Origin: Oscillatoriales cyanobacterium PMM_0019
GTDB lineage: Bacteria; Cyanobacteriota; Cyanobacteriia; Cyanobacteriales; CASBRB01
DNA length: 36,034 nt
Direction of reading: 5' to 3'
Assembly (NCBI GenBank): GCA_949127975.1
Contig: CASBRB010000215.1
Span: 1-36,034, forward strand
In this document: piece by piece, positions 23,278 through 31,346 of the stretch
Numbering within the stretch: position 1 is the stretch's first letter
Layout of the letters: each line of letters begins with the position of its first letter
Made by a program: the position numbers and the translations under genes
Notes under the pieces: generated by a model
What the model was told of the DNA's origin: nothing
The model's input: the letters and a program-made list of their open reading frames with translations, nothing else
Database searches by the model: none

Positions 23278-24906
23278 GTGAGTTACTGTATCAACCCTAA
23301 GTGTCAAAATCGCCAGAACCATGACAGCCTAAGCATTTGTCAGAGCTGTGGTACTGATTTGCTGATTAATAGTCGATATCGGCTAGTTAGTCCCTTACGC
23401 GAACTGAATGCTACCTACCCAACTGATATTTTTGAGGTTCAGGATTGGGGATTCGGGGTAGATAATTGGGGGACGAGGAAAGTTTTAAAAGTATTAAAGT
23501 ATAATAATAATCCTGATTTAGTCAGACTGTTTAAGCAAGAAGCCCGGACGTTGATCTTTTTGAAAGATTCAGGTATTCCTAAAGTAGAACCGGATGCTTA
23601 CTTTCTGGTTACACTTCCTGAAGGCGCTAAACAATTACACTGCTTGGTAATGGAGTTCATTAAGGGGGAAAATTTAGCGCAGTGGCTGGATACCAATGGG
23701 TCGATTTCTCAAGAGTTAGCTCTTGACTGGTTGGAACAGTTGACAGAAATTTTAAATAAAATCCACAGCCAGAAACTTTTACATCGAGATATTAAAACAT
23801 CGAATTTGATTCTCAGACCGAATGGTGAACTGGCGTTGATTGATTTTGGGACTGTGGGAGTTGGGGAAAATGGGGCGACGCGAGTAGGTACGATTGGATA
23901 TGCTGCACCAGAGCAAATGATAGGAGAAGCTGTGCTGCAATCAGATTTTTTTGCTCTGGGGCGTACTTTTGTGCATTTACTCACGGGTATATCCCCAATG
24001 GACTTTCCCGAAGATTCTAAAACGGGTAAGCTATTTTGGCGAAAGAGTGTCAAGGGGATTTCAAAAGATTTTGCAGATTTGATTGATGATTTGATGGCAC
24101 CGTCTCCAGGAAAGCGTCCGAACAATACGCGAGCTATCTTAAATAGAATAATGGCAATTCGGTCACCTTTAGAAGCACGTCATGCAGCTATTAAACGAGA
24201 GTTAAGATTCTTAGGATTAGTTTCATTAGGAGTTATTACCTCTGGGATGTTAATTTTCCAAGCTGTATTTTGGGCAAATATTTTTTTAAATCTCCAGCTA
24301 GATAAACGTATTCAAAATATAGGAACTGATAGGTATTTAAATAAGAAAATAGAAGAAGCTGAATTGGTTTACAATTTAGCCCTGATATTCAAAGGTAAAA
24401 ATCTGGCAGTTCAATATAACTTAGGAAAAATTTGTGAAATTAGGAATCAATTAGATTGCGCTCAGAAAAAATACAAGATGGTGATTCATAATTTTAAACA
24501 GGTTAAAAATAAAGAAGTTGCTGCTGCTGCCATCAGTAGTTTGACACGCTTGCAGATTCTATCTGAAAAAGGTGAGGTAGACGTTAATTTGATTAGGCAA
24601 GGCTTGAAGCTTACCGAAAACCAAAACATACAAGCTTCATTATATAAAAACCTCGGCTGGGTGCTGTGGCAGCAAAATCGCTATAGGGAAGCTGAGAATT
24701 ATTTAGGGAAGGCGATCGCTCTCTCTAATGATTATGCTTCGCCTTATTGCCTCTTGGCACAGGTACAGGAAGCCGAACATGCTAACTCGTTAGATGCATG
24801 GGAGAACTGCGAAAAATTTACTGACGATAATAACCCAGAAGAGCGGACTTGGCGGAGTATAGCCCGCCAACGCCGTCGGAATGCTCAACCGCCGAACACC
24901 TCATAG
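23278..24906 (+). CDS. Four-cysteine Ser/Thr protein kinase with transmembrane segment and TPRs
   Basis: A GTG-initiated protein of 542 residues. The N-terminus carries a zinc-ribbon-like CxxxxC...CxxC (Cys4, Cys9, Cys21, Cys24) typical of the cyanobacterial four-Cys kinase group. The kinase domain (about 33-290) has the ATP lysine in VLKVLK, catalytic HRDIKTSN (Asp171), DFG (189-191) and GTIGYAAPEQ. A single transmembrane helix (about 311-336) follows, then TPR-like repeats (350-520, for example ENYLGKAIALSNDYASPYC). The glycine-rich loop is not recognisable, as often in this group. It forms an operon with the HTH/NB-ARC gene (25-base gap). It is presumably a membrane-anchored cytoplasmic kinase; substrates are unknown. 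Confidence 0.9.
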   Translation: MSYCINPKCQNRQNHDSLSICQSCGTDLLINSRYRLVSPLRELNATYPTDIFEVQDWGFGVDNWGTRKVLKVLKYNNNPDLVRLFKQEARTLIFLKDSGIPKVEPDAYFLVTLPEGAKQLHCLVMEFIKGENLAQWLDTNGSISQELALDWLEQLTEILNKIHSQKLLHRDIKTSNLILRPNGELALIDFGTVGVGENGATRVGTIGYAAPEQMIGEAVLQSDFFALGRTFVHLLTGISPMDFPEDSKTGKLFWRKSVKGISKDFADLIDDLMAPSPGKRPNNTRAILNRIMAIRSPLEARHAAIKRELRFLGLVSLGVITSGMLIFQAVFWANIFLNLQLDKRIQNIGTDRYLNKKIEEAELVYNLALIFKGKNLAVQYNLGKICEIRNQLDCAQKKYKMVIHNFKQVKNKEVAAAAISSLTRLQILSEKGEVDVNLIRQGLKLTENQNIQASLYKNLGWVLWQQNRYREAENYLGKAIALSNDYASPYCLLAQVQEAEHANSLDAWENCEKFTDDNNPEERTWRSIARQRRRNAQPPNTS

Positions 24907-24909
24907 AGC

Positions 24910-25101
24910 CTAGGGGTGGATGTAAGGGCAAATGATTTGCCCTTCTAAAGTATCGGTGTGGCATTTCCTTTCGCTGCCAAGCCGGTTTTCCTGCTTGACG
25001 GCTGTTCCCCCAGTAGCAGCGCTAGTTGCTGCGCTTGACAATGCTTGTGATTGTGATAAAATTAGAGCTACAAGCAGTGAACCGATCGACAATTTGTTCA
25101 T
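24910..25101 (-). CDS. Small secreted protein (63 aa) with two cysteines
   Basis: I take Met13 of the track ORF as start (25101), since GAGGTAATAGCCAA precedes it and a signal peptide begins at once (MNKLSIGSLLVALILSQSQA). The mature part would be about 40 residues with Cys pairs in RKCHTDT and IICPY, which could form a disulfide. No family recognised. It converges on the kinase gene with a three-base gap. Its 3' end contains a perfect inverted repeat (AAGGGCAAAT / ATTTGCCCTT around one base), which might also serve transcription termination. Confidence 0.5.
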   Translation of the reverse strand: MNKLSIGSLLVALILSQSQALSSAATSAATGGTAVKQENRLGSERKCHTDTLEGQIICPYIHP

Positions 25102-25418
25102 TTGGCTATTACCTCGACAAAACTCTGACCTAGCCATTGCAGTGGGTAGGTATTGAAATCAACCGCAAGATGTTCCAAGGTGTGTATCAAACGCCGTGGA
25201 TGTTTTTATGCGACATTAGAGGTTTTTGTTTGGCATAATTGCTCCCTGTTTGGTGGCTGTATTTCTATCGCGATTCGGCTAGGGAATTTATGCCAGAAAT
25301 TTTATATCTTAGGGAAGATTGACTTTAGGTAAATTATGTAGTTTTAGGTATGGGTTGAGGAACATAGGCAGTACCTGCGCGTAGCGTATAACCCAACTTA
25401 TTGGTTGGAGAACCTACA
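25102..25418. other. Intergenic, no gene seen
   Basis: AT-rich spacer between divergent small genes. It contains GGTATGGGTTGAGGAAC with a distant ATAACCCAACTTA, a degenerate form of the GGTTGGGTT repeat. No promoter can be asserted. Confidence 0.4.
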
Positions 25419-25595
25419 ATGAAACAACCATCTCTAAATGAAAACCCATTATCAGAATTAAATGAAATTCTTGAACTTGCTAGATTAACTGAGGAAAAAC
25501 TCAAGGAATTTAGTGAGGAATCAAAGAGAATAGCCCAGAAGTGGCAACTTAGGGCTGAGGCTAAGCGTGCTGCGGCACATAAGCATGAACAATAA
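25419..25595 (+). CDS. Small helical charged protein (58 aa)
   Basis: I prefer the ATG at 25419 (MKQPSLNENP) to the TTG at 25401, because GGAG lies just upstream. The product is one long predicted helix rich in Glu, Lys and Ala (EILELARLTEEKLKEFSEES), with a His/Lys-rich end. It precedes the DUF433 gene by 24 bases on the same strand, so both may belong to a small toxin-antitoxin-like unit. Function unknown. Confidence 0.5.
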   Translation: MKQPSLNENPLSELNEILELARLTEEKLKEFSEESKRIAQKWQLRAEAKRAAAHKHEQ

Positions 25596-25619
25596 ACAGA
25601 GTAGATAGGGGATATACTT

Positions 25620-25907
25620 ATGGTTCTCAAGGAATTAGAAGCGCAACTCATTTCCTTAACTCCTGAAGAAAAAACTCAGGCGATCCAAATATTAATCAAA
25701 AGTTTAACTACCAGCTTTCCAGGGGTTGAAAAGACTCCTGGTGTAGTCGGTGGAGATGCTTGTATTGCTAAAACCCGCATACCTGTTTGGGGATTGGTGA
25801 ATGCTCGTCGTCTAGGCATAAGTGAATCTGAATTACTGTATGATTATCCTAGTCTTTGTGCAGCAGATTTAGTGAATGCTTGGGCTTATGCTGAAGCATA
25901 TCCGTAA
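25620..25907 (+). CDS. DUF433 antitoxin-like protein, C-terminally truncated
   Basis: The 95-residue product has a helical N-terminal extension (LTPEEKTQAIQILIKSLT) and a DUF433 core: TPGVVGGDACIAKTRIPVWGLVNARRLGISE and YDYPSLCAADLVNAWAYAEAYP. DUF433 proteins resemble HTH antitoxins and are often followed by a PIN-like (DUF5615) toxin. Here the frame stops right after YAEAYP, where relatives continue for several residues (typically an acidic EEI...). No toxin follows; the sequence switches into a minus-strand CHAT fragment. The gene may be functional but looks clipped at a rearrangement junction. Confidence 0.8.
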   Translation: MVLKELEAQLISLTPEEKTQAIQILIKSLTTSFPGVEKTPGVVGGDACIAKTRIPVWGLVNARRLGISESELLYDYPSLCAADLVNAWAYAEAYP

Positions 25908-26127
25908 TTTGTGCCTCAAGTCCATCTTTAGAGATTCGCATTCCTGACGTGTGAGAGCGATATACTTTCTGCCAGTGTTGGTAGTGTTGAGGTATTTTCG
26001 GGGCTGGGGGTAGGTTGCCATCGCGGGAAATATGGGGGCGCAAACCTTCTGAGGCAATTTGCAGGGTGACAGTAAACCCCTGCTCAAAACTTCCGTCTCC
26101 TAGTTTGACGATCGCTATTTTCCCCAT
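25849..26127 (-). pseudogene. CHAT-associated N-terminal module, truncated by a junction
   Basis: From the ATG at 26127 the frame reads MGKIAIVKLGDGSFEQGFTV, the same opening as the module before CHAT domains, and continues to GLEAQIT at about 25905. Beyond that the residues are only antisense of DUF433. No CHAT catalytic part follows. AGGG lies near the chosen start; the track start (TTG, 26196) overlaps the DUF1822 stop and is less likely. I read it as the 5' stump of a CHAT gene cut at about 25905. Confidence 0.65.
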
Positions 26128-26192
26128 AGTGCCCTGATACTGCTTTTTTTTATATTGACACTTTTTCCCGTTATGGGGTTTGTTAAAGATGT

Positions 26193-26945
26193 TCAAATTA
26201 CAAAATATTCGGTGATGCTAGCATCGCCCAATGCTATTTTGACACTAAAACTTTCTAAAGCTTCACCTCTAAACTGGAGTTGAATCCAATTATCAGCATT
26301 CCTGGCTTGAGCTTTCAGAAATATTTCTCCAGTTTCATCTAGGACAATGAGCTTCACTCCAGGGGGCAGATATGGATCTTTACCAATGGGATAAAGCTGG
26401 AAGAGAATGTCCCTTCTCTGATTTCGTTCTAACTCAACATTGCCCATTAAAGCCAGTGGTGTTTTAAGTTCGCCTCCAAAGTCAATTAATTTAACCAGCA
26501 CTACCTTCTTTTCTATGGTACCAGGTTCGCCACTTCTGTAACGATTAGCTGTTGCAAATCGAAAAACTAAGTTTTCCTCTTGGCTCCTCAAGAATGATTC
26601 AAGGGTTTGCCAACCTGAATCAAAAACATCTTGAAACCATTGGGTCAAGTTCACGCCGATTTGACCTAATTCGGGGGCTAAGGTGAGAAATTGTTGATAA
26701 GCGTTGCTCAGTTCCTGTGTTTCTGGTAGTTCATCCCGCTTTTTCCTCACTATCTCCTTTTGCTTGTGGGCATCATTAAAATCAGGGGAAGACTCGTTAA
26801 CCCGCTCGTAGGCATTAAGAGCTTGGTTATATTCCTCTCTGGCTTCATCGTACTGCTTTAACAGCCCAAAGTAATCGCCTACGACTTCGGCAACTTCTCC
26901 CACTAAAAATTCATTTCTTTTCTGAGAGCTAATAATATTCGACAT
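26193..26945 (-). CDS. TPR-like plus DUF1822 C-terminal domain protein (possibly fused to the upstream ATPase)
   Basis: Residues about 14-75 are TPR-like helices (VAEVVGDYFGLLKQYDEAREEYNQAL). Residues 105-250 are the DUF1822 C-terminal beta-rich domain (GWQTLESFL, YLPPGVKLIVLDETGEIFL, LGDASITEYFVI). It overlaps the ATPase gene by 43 bases. Adding one T to the run of five at about 26905-26909 would join the ATPase end (LRKEMNF) straight to LVGEVAEVVGD. So it may be the tail of one ATPase-TPR-DUF1822 protein split by an indel or read by slippage. An AAGGAGG 11 bases before its ATG would also allow independent, coupled translation. Confidence 0.75.
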   Translation of the reverse strand: MSNIISSQKRNEFLVGEVAEVVGDYFGLLKQYDEAREEYNQALNAYERVNESSPDFNDAHKQKEIVRKKRDELPETQELSNAYQQFLTLAPELGQIGVNLTQWFQDVFDSGWQTLESFLRSQEENLVFRFATANRYRSGEPGTIEKKVVLVKLIDFGGELKTPLALMGNVELERNQRRDILFQLYPIGKDPYLPPGVKLIVLDETGEIFLKAQARNADNWIQLQFRGEALESFSVKIALGDASITEYFVI

Positions 26946-28678
26946 ACTTCAAAATTCCTCCTTTTCATCTCAAGTCTAAAAAAAATTATCCATTCTGATA
27001 CACCCCTCTGCGAATCTTGGCAAATAGCATGATAAATTGCTTCTGCCACATCATTACGATCTCGGTAGAAATTCTCCAACTTGGCATGGGCTTTCTGGGT
27101 AGTCTCGTTGTTGTCCTCATGATTAAGTTGGCGCACCAAATTGTGGATGCAATACCAGTCTTGTCCCCGATCCTCGTATTTCCACACAAAGGGAAATTTT
27201 GTTAGCGTGTCGAAGTCTGGTTGCTCGGAGCTAAAATGCAATTCTCTACCTAATCTATGATAGACTTCAAAATTGAATGCACGACAAGCACTAAGAACGT
27301 CAACTGCATATTTTATGTTATTATCAGTATATTTCAAAATTAGCTCTACCGTTATCCTGATTTTATCAGTTGGTTTTACTATATTGCCTAAGTTATCTAA
27401 ATTTATATCCTTGCCTTCTTTTACTACTTCTCGCAAGCTGTCCGCACATAAACTTAAACAAAACGGATGCACTTGATTGTTATCAACACTGGCTATTTTA
27501 ATCAATTTATCCGATACTTGAGAATGTAAAATATCTTCAGAACCTAAACAATTTTTCACCTTTTTCAGGTATATTTTAGCGTCAGATGTGGATAGATGCA
27601 AAACCTGTCTGCTATCGATATGTTCTTGGGAAATATTAAGTTTTCTGTCTTCATGCCAGCGTGGCGGCTCTCGCCCAGCTACTACCACTACAATCCTGTG
27701 ATTTGACAGGTTTAGCACTTCATGTAACAAATGACGCAGCCACCGATCTTTTTCAAAAAACAGTATATTGGATAAGTTGCGTTGCTCCTTCCAAAAAGCT
27801 TCGTAACTATCAAAGAAGAGTACCACTCGTTCGGGCGCGTTTGACTTGGACATAGCCACATTTATATCGGATGCAAATAACCTGGGCAATTCGTTAATTA
27901 ACTCAGTGTCAACATCCAGATCCTGAAGTAATTCAAAATTATCCTCTCTGAGGGCGCGTCCCCGCAAATAGCGAAGCGTTAAATTTCCGTCAATATGTTC
28001 TCTTAACCGTTCTATAGGCTGGGATAATATGCTAGATATAATTGTTATTAAAGGCGGAGGTAATGAATTTACGGTATCATCTATAACGGTCATGATTCCA
28101 CTAATGAAAGCCGATTTTACTGAGGATTCAAAATATTGACTCATAATTTCAGGTGTCAGCTTTTCGTTTTGTTTTAAATACAAAATACAAGCAAACTCGT
28201 AGAGGGGAAAATGCAATTGGTAATTATGATTTTGAATTGTACTGAGCAAACGCCTATACAACATCGATAATCCGTAAAATGGATCTTGAGGGCGTTCCTC
28301 ACTAACACCAGTGGGGTGCTTACCAAAATCTAGTAGTACGGCTGGCACTGGTTTGAAATCTGGGGCATTTACAATAAATTCTGTAACTTCCTCATCAGAT
28401 TGTGTTTTCAGTTCGTGCCACTTTTCCTGGGGAAACCGCTTGCAACATTTCTCTTTTAAAAAATTTATCAGTAGTGATTTGCCGTTTCCCCCATCTCCTG
28501 TCAGGAAGAGAATTTTTTGATGGGGTTGCTCGTCTTCGTTCAGGTATTCGGCAAAAAGCTTGATAAAATTATGTCGATCTGTAAATAGTTGGAGGGCGGT
28601 ATTTCCCTTGATGAGCGATGGCACTTGTCTAGGAGGTTGAGTATTAATCATTTTTTTACCGATCGGAGCTGATTGCAT
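26903..28678 (-). CDS. P-loop ATPase (AAA/STAND-like), 591 aa
   Basis: Walker A is ILFLTGDGGNGKSLLINFL (about residues 55-73) and Walker B is RVVLFFDSYEAFW. Further conserved stretches are VVVAGREPPRW (sensor-like) and the helical C-terminal end. The pattern fits a STAND/AAA NTPase whose C-terminal effector or sensor would be TPRs. The N-terminus has no recognised domain. The ORF ends at LRKEMNF, precisely where TPR-like sequence continues in another frame. It starts eight bases after the short CHAT-module gene, with AGGATA as ribosome site, and so belongs to the sigma-DUF1822 operon. Its role may be to drive or gate the other proteins; this is inference. Confidence 0.75.
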   Translation of the reverse strand: MQSAPIGKKMINTQPPRQVPSLIKGNTALQLFTDRHNFIKLFAEYLNEDEQPHQKILFLTGDGGNGKSLLINFLKEKCCKRFPQEKWHELKTQSDEEVTEFIVNAPDFKPVPAVLLDFGKHPTGVSEERPQDPFYGLSMLYRRLLSTIQNHNYQLHFPLYEFACILYLKQNEKLTPEIMSQYFESSVKSAFISGIMTVIDDTVNSLPPPLITIISSILSQPIERLREHIDGNLTLRYLRGRALREDNFELLQDLDVDTELINELPRLFASDINVAMSKSNAPERVVLFFDSYEAFWKEQRNLSNILFFEKDRWLRHLLHEVLNLSNHRIVVVVAGREPPRWHEDRKLNISQEHIDSRQVLHLSTSDAKIYLKKVKNCLGSEDILHSQVSDKLIKIASVDNNQVHPFCLSLCADSLREVVKEGKDINLDNLGNIVKPTDKIRITVELILKYTDNNIKYAVDVLSACRAFNFEVYHRLGRELHFSSEQPDFDTLTKFPFVWKYEDRGQDWYCIHNLVRQLNHEDNNETTQKAHAKLENFYRDRNDVAEAIYHAICQDSQRGVSEWIIFFRLEMKRRNFEVCRILLALRKEMNF

Positions 28679-28686
28679 ACTATATC

Positions 28687-28956
28687 CTAGCGAAATGGGT
28701 TTGTCAAGTTTTCAGTTAAGTTATCAATGTTAACATTGGTTATTTGTTCTGCGATGTCTTCCAGTCGGACATTCAACCCTAGCCCGCGATAGGCTAACTG
28801 CCACTCTTGATATTTTGCAGTAATTGTAGGAGCTTGTGTCAGTTTAGCAGTTATTTCGACTGATGGGGTTGAACCATCTTCGCCAATTTGTAAGGTGACA
28901 GAAAAACCGCGATCAAAGTCACCCTCACCAAACTTTAATACAGCTAACTTACCCAT
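28687..28956 (-). CDS. Stand-alone CHAT-associated N-terminal module (89 aa)
   Basis: The gene has an excellent ribosome site (AAAGGAGGAGC then ATG). It encodes MGKLAVLKFGEGDFDRGFSV followed by a module nearly the same length as that in front of the CHAT domains of the 6607 and 31675 genes. It stops after AEQITNVNIDNLTENLTNPF, before any catalytic region. It may be a CHAT gene stump, or a real adaptor in which the ATPase that follows eight bases later has replaced the protease part. The clean stop and tight spacing on both sides (18 and 8 bases) favour a retained gene. Confidence 0.6.
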   Translation of the reverse strand: MGKLAVLKFGEGDFDRGFSVTLQIGEDGSTPSVEITAKLTQAPTITAKYQEWQLAYRGLGLNVRLEDIAEQITNVNIDNLTENLTNPFR

Positions 28957-28974
28957 GCTCCTCCTTTAATCTCT

Positions 28975-30339
28975 TCAGATGACAAATTCTTCCGTGACGC
29001 TGGCATCGCCTAGTGCTATTTTAACACTAAAACGTTCCAAAGCTTCACCTCTAAACTGGAGTTGAATCCAGTTATCAGCATTCCTGGCTTGAGCTTCCAG
29101 AAATACGTCTCCCGTTTCATCTAGGATAATGAGCTTCACTCCAGGGGGCAGATATGGCTCTTGGCTAGTGGGATAAAGCTGGAAGAGAATGTCTCTTCTC
29201 TGATTTCGTTCTAACTCAACATTGATCATTAAAGCAAGTGGTGTTTTAAGTTCGCCTCCCAACTCAATTAATTTAACTCGCTCAACCTTCTTTTCTATGG
29301 TATCGGGTTCGCCACTTCTATAACGACTAGCTGTTGCGAATCGAAAAGCTAAGGTTCTCTCTTGGTTACTCAAGAATGATTCCAGGGTTTGCCAACCTGA
29401 ATCAACTATATCTTGAAACCAGTTACTCATGTTGACAAGCGCTTTGTCAACTGATGCAGATCCTTGTTCTATCTGGGTATGCAGAGCCGAGTTTGGTGCT
29501 GGTGCAGGTGATTCTGAGGAAATATCGATTTGTGCCGCATCTTCTGACTTTTCTTGACTCCAAAGGTGATTTAGCTTGCCTAGTAACTCTTCAGCCAAGT
29601 CTTGTAACTCAAGCTGCTGGGAGTCGTCAAGGGAACCTCTGTCAACCATAGTCGCAAAGCTTCTTTCTGAGATTACTTCTCCTGTGGCAACACAACCTGC
29701 TAATAAATCGCCTCCAGCATAGCGCCATTCATCTTCATCGTAGCTGTGAAAGATCCGCTCTAACTGAGCTACAATTTTTGATAATGGTTGCTGGATTAAT
29801 TTTTCTCTAACTTTAACGGCAACTCGCTCTTCACCTTGCAGAAACTCATTAGCTACTTCCAGACGGTAAAGATAGTCGATGAGATTCTCTAAAGGCTGAA
29901 GTTTGGTAAGCGGTATTTGGTCTGGGTTATTCCCCGGTTCTAATGCTGGGATAAATCCTACCAGCAATGCTTCGTTTAGTTGTTGTTGAAACTGAACGGC
30001 TACATAACCGATTCTATCTTCTATTGCTGATGACGGTAGATTCATTACTGTTTCTCCTGGCAAGAGAGGACGACATTCTAAGGAGCCCAATTCCGGTAGA
30101 AATAAATCGGCAACATCCTCGAAGCGTCGCTTTACTGGATGCCAGCTAACGCTTGCACTAAAATCTGTCGGGATTTCCATTAGTTGCAGGAAACTATGGA
30201 CGGCATATACAGCTAGAGTGTTGAAGTAAACTCGTTTTCCTGCTTCAGATGTCGCTTGTTCGTCAGAAAATTGTTTGGCATAGCGATGAGCTTCGCTAAC
30301 CAGGGGCACGGGTATGGAGAAGGTTTGTGTCTTGTTCAT
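28975..30339 (-). CDS. DUF1822 family protein (454 aa)
   Basis: A full-length DUF1822 protein: N-terminal FSIPVPLVSEAHRYAKQFSD and RVYFNTLAVYAVHSFLQLM; central CRPLLPGETVMNLP and YVAVQFQQQLNEALLVGFIP; C-terminal beta-rich block (YLPPGVKLIILDETGDVFLE to DASVTEEFVI). No signal peptide or membrane segment. The function is unknown. It starts five bases after the sigma-like gene; its AAGGAAAG ribosome site overlaps that stop, so translation is coupled. Its last about 145 residues are very close to those of the 26193 protein at both protein and DNA level, pointing to recent duplication or conversion. Confidence 0.9.
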   Translation of the reverse strand: MNKTQTFSIPVPLVSEAHRYAKQFSDEQATSEAGKRVYFNTLAVYAVHSFLQLMEIPTDFSASVSWHPVKRRFEDVADLFLPELGSLECRPLLPGETVMNLPSSAIEDRIGYVAVQFQQQLNEALLVGFIPALEPGNNPDQIPLTKLQPLENLIDYLYRLEVANEFLQGEERVAVKVREKLIQQPLSKIVAQLERIFHSYDEDEWRYAGGDLLAGCVATGEVISERSFATMVDRGSLDDSQQLELQDLAEELLGKLNHLWSQEKSEDAAQIDISSESPAPAPNSALHTQIEQGSASVDKALVNMSNWFQDIVDSGWQTLESFLSNQERTLAFRFATASRYRSGEPDTIEKKVERVKLIELGGELKTPLALMINVELERNQRRDILFQLYPTSQEPYLPPGVKLIILDETGDVFLEAQARNADNWIQLQFRGEALERFSVKIALGDASVTEEFVI

Positions 30340-30344
30340 GGTGA

Positions 30345-31346
30345 TTACTTTCCTTGATATCCAACTTTCTCAGGAAGTTGGTTGAGTATAGGTTGACATT
30401 TTCTATGCCAGTGCGCGGTGACTGTTCCTATAGGAACATTTAACTCTTTGGAGATTTGATCCCATTTTTCTGGAGGAGTCTTTAAAATCCTTTTTTTGAA
30501 CAGTTCCTGGCAGTTGCACTTCGGGTAGCTGCGTGGATGACAATTCTGTAATATCCCCTCTGGATCATTTTCAATGTAGTCTCTCAGTTCTCGATCGATC
30601 CGCTGGCTTTCTGAACGATCCTCTGCTTCAATGATACCATAAATGCCCTCAATAGTTCGATCGGCTAGATTATCGAGAAATGTTTCCCCGTTTTCTTCAG
30701 AGTTGATTGGATTATCTAGCGATACCTCTGCGTGTTTCTTGGGCGAAAACAATTCGATTACTTTATATTTCAGCCGTAATTTCTCGTTTATCCATCCCAC
30801 TAAACTACCTTTGAGGGTGGGGTGAATGGGCTGAAATTCAGGATAAATGCTATCGCGCACTTGAATCAAGGTATCATGCAATACATCAGGATAATTTTCG
30901 TGTTCGTAACCAGGCTTGGGTTTGGCGAGTCCAGGTAATCTTTGAATTTCCTTCAGCAGTGGAATAAAGGATCGTCGCCACTTCAAGCTGCCTCTGGGTT
31001 GTTGGCAGAAGTTGGAGATGAGTTCGTACAGACGTACATCTTCTGGAGTGCCATCCAAGTGTTGACGGATTTCTTGAAGGAAAAGGCATATCTGGTTATC
31101 CTGAATTGACATAAGGATATGAGTCAGAGAAGAAAGGGAGATGCTTCTAGTATTATCTAGAATAAACTCCAATCCTAGTCCTAATTTTTGGAGCAGGGGG
31201 GGTTGAGGGAAGCATGGGGATGGAAAACCTTGGGTATTCCCTTCAGGTTGTCGCCGAGATGCTTCACCCCGACACCGATTTGGGTTGGCTGGTGCTGAGG
31301 TTGGGGGAGCTTCCGTGTCATCAGAGTGCCGAGATTTTTTGCCCAT
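30345..31346 (-). CDS. Sigma-70-like regulator with a repeat-derived N-terminal extension
   Basis: The C-terminus has a helix-turn-helix (WDQISKELNVPIGTVTAHWHRKC) and the middle resembles sigma region 2-like helices (HENYPDVLHDTLIQVRDSIY, LVGWINEKLRLKYKVIELF). Family-type sequence begins around Met79 (MSIQDNQICLFLQEIRQHL, at 31112). The longer start has the better ribosome site (GAGGAG, eight bases before ATG), so I keep 31346. The extra 78 residues are low in order, Pro/Arg-rich and include NRCRGEASRRQPEGN, which looks like translated intergenic repeat. It is first in the sigma-DUF1822-CHAT-module-ATPase operon. Whether it binds core polymerase is unknown. Confidence 0.72.
   Translation of the reverse strand: MGKKSRHSDDTEAPPTSAPANPNRCRGEASRRQPEGNTQGFPSPCFPQPPLLQKLGLGLEFILDNTRSISLSSLTHILMSIQDNQICLFLQEIRQHLDGTPEDVRLYELISNFCQQPRGSLKWRRSFIPLLKEIQRLPGLAKPKPGYEHENYPDVLHDTLIQVRDSIYPEFQPIHPTLKGSLVGWINEKLRLKYKVIELFSPKKHAEVSLDNPINSEENGETFLDNLADRTIEGIYGIIEAEDRSESQRIDRELRDYIENDPEGILQNCHPRSYPKCNCQELFKKRILKTPPEKWDQISKELNVPIGTVTAHWHRKCQPILNQLPEKVGYQGK

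Noticed and set aside
23709-24125. 138-aa minus-strand ORF
   Set aside because: Antisense of the kinase domain; the kinase motifs make the plus strand the coding one.
25334-25651. 105-aa minus-strand ORF
   Set aside because: Ser/Cys-rich shadow of the two small plus-strand genes, which have ribosome sites.
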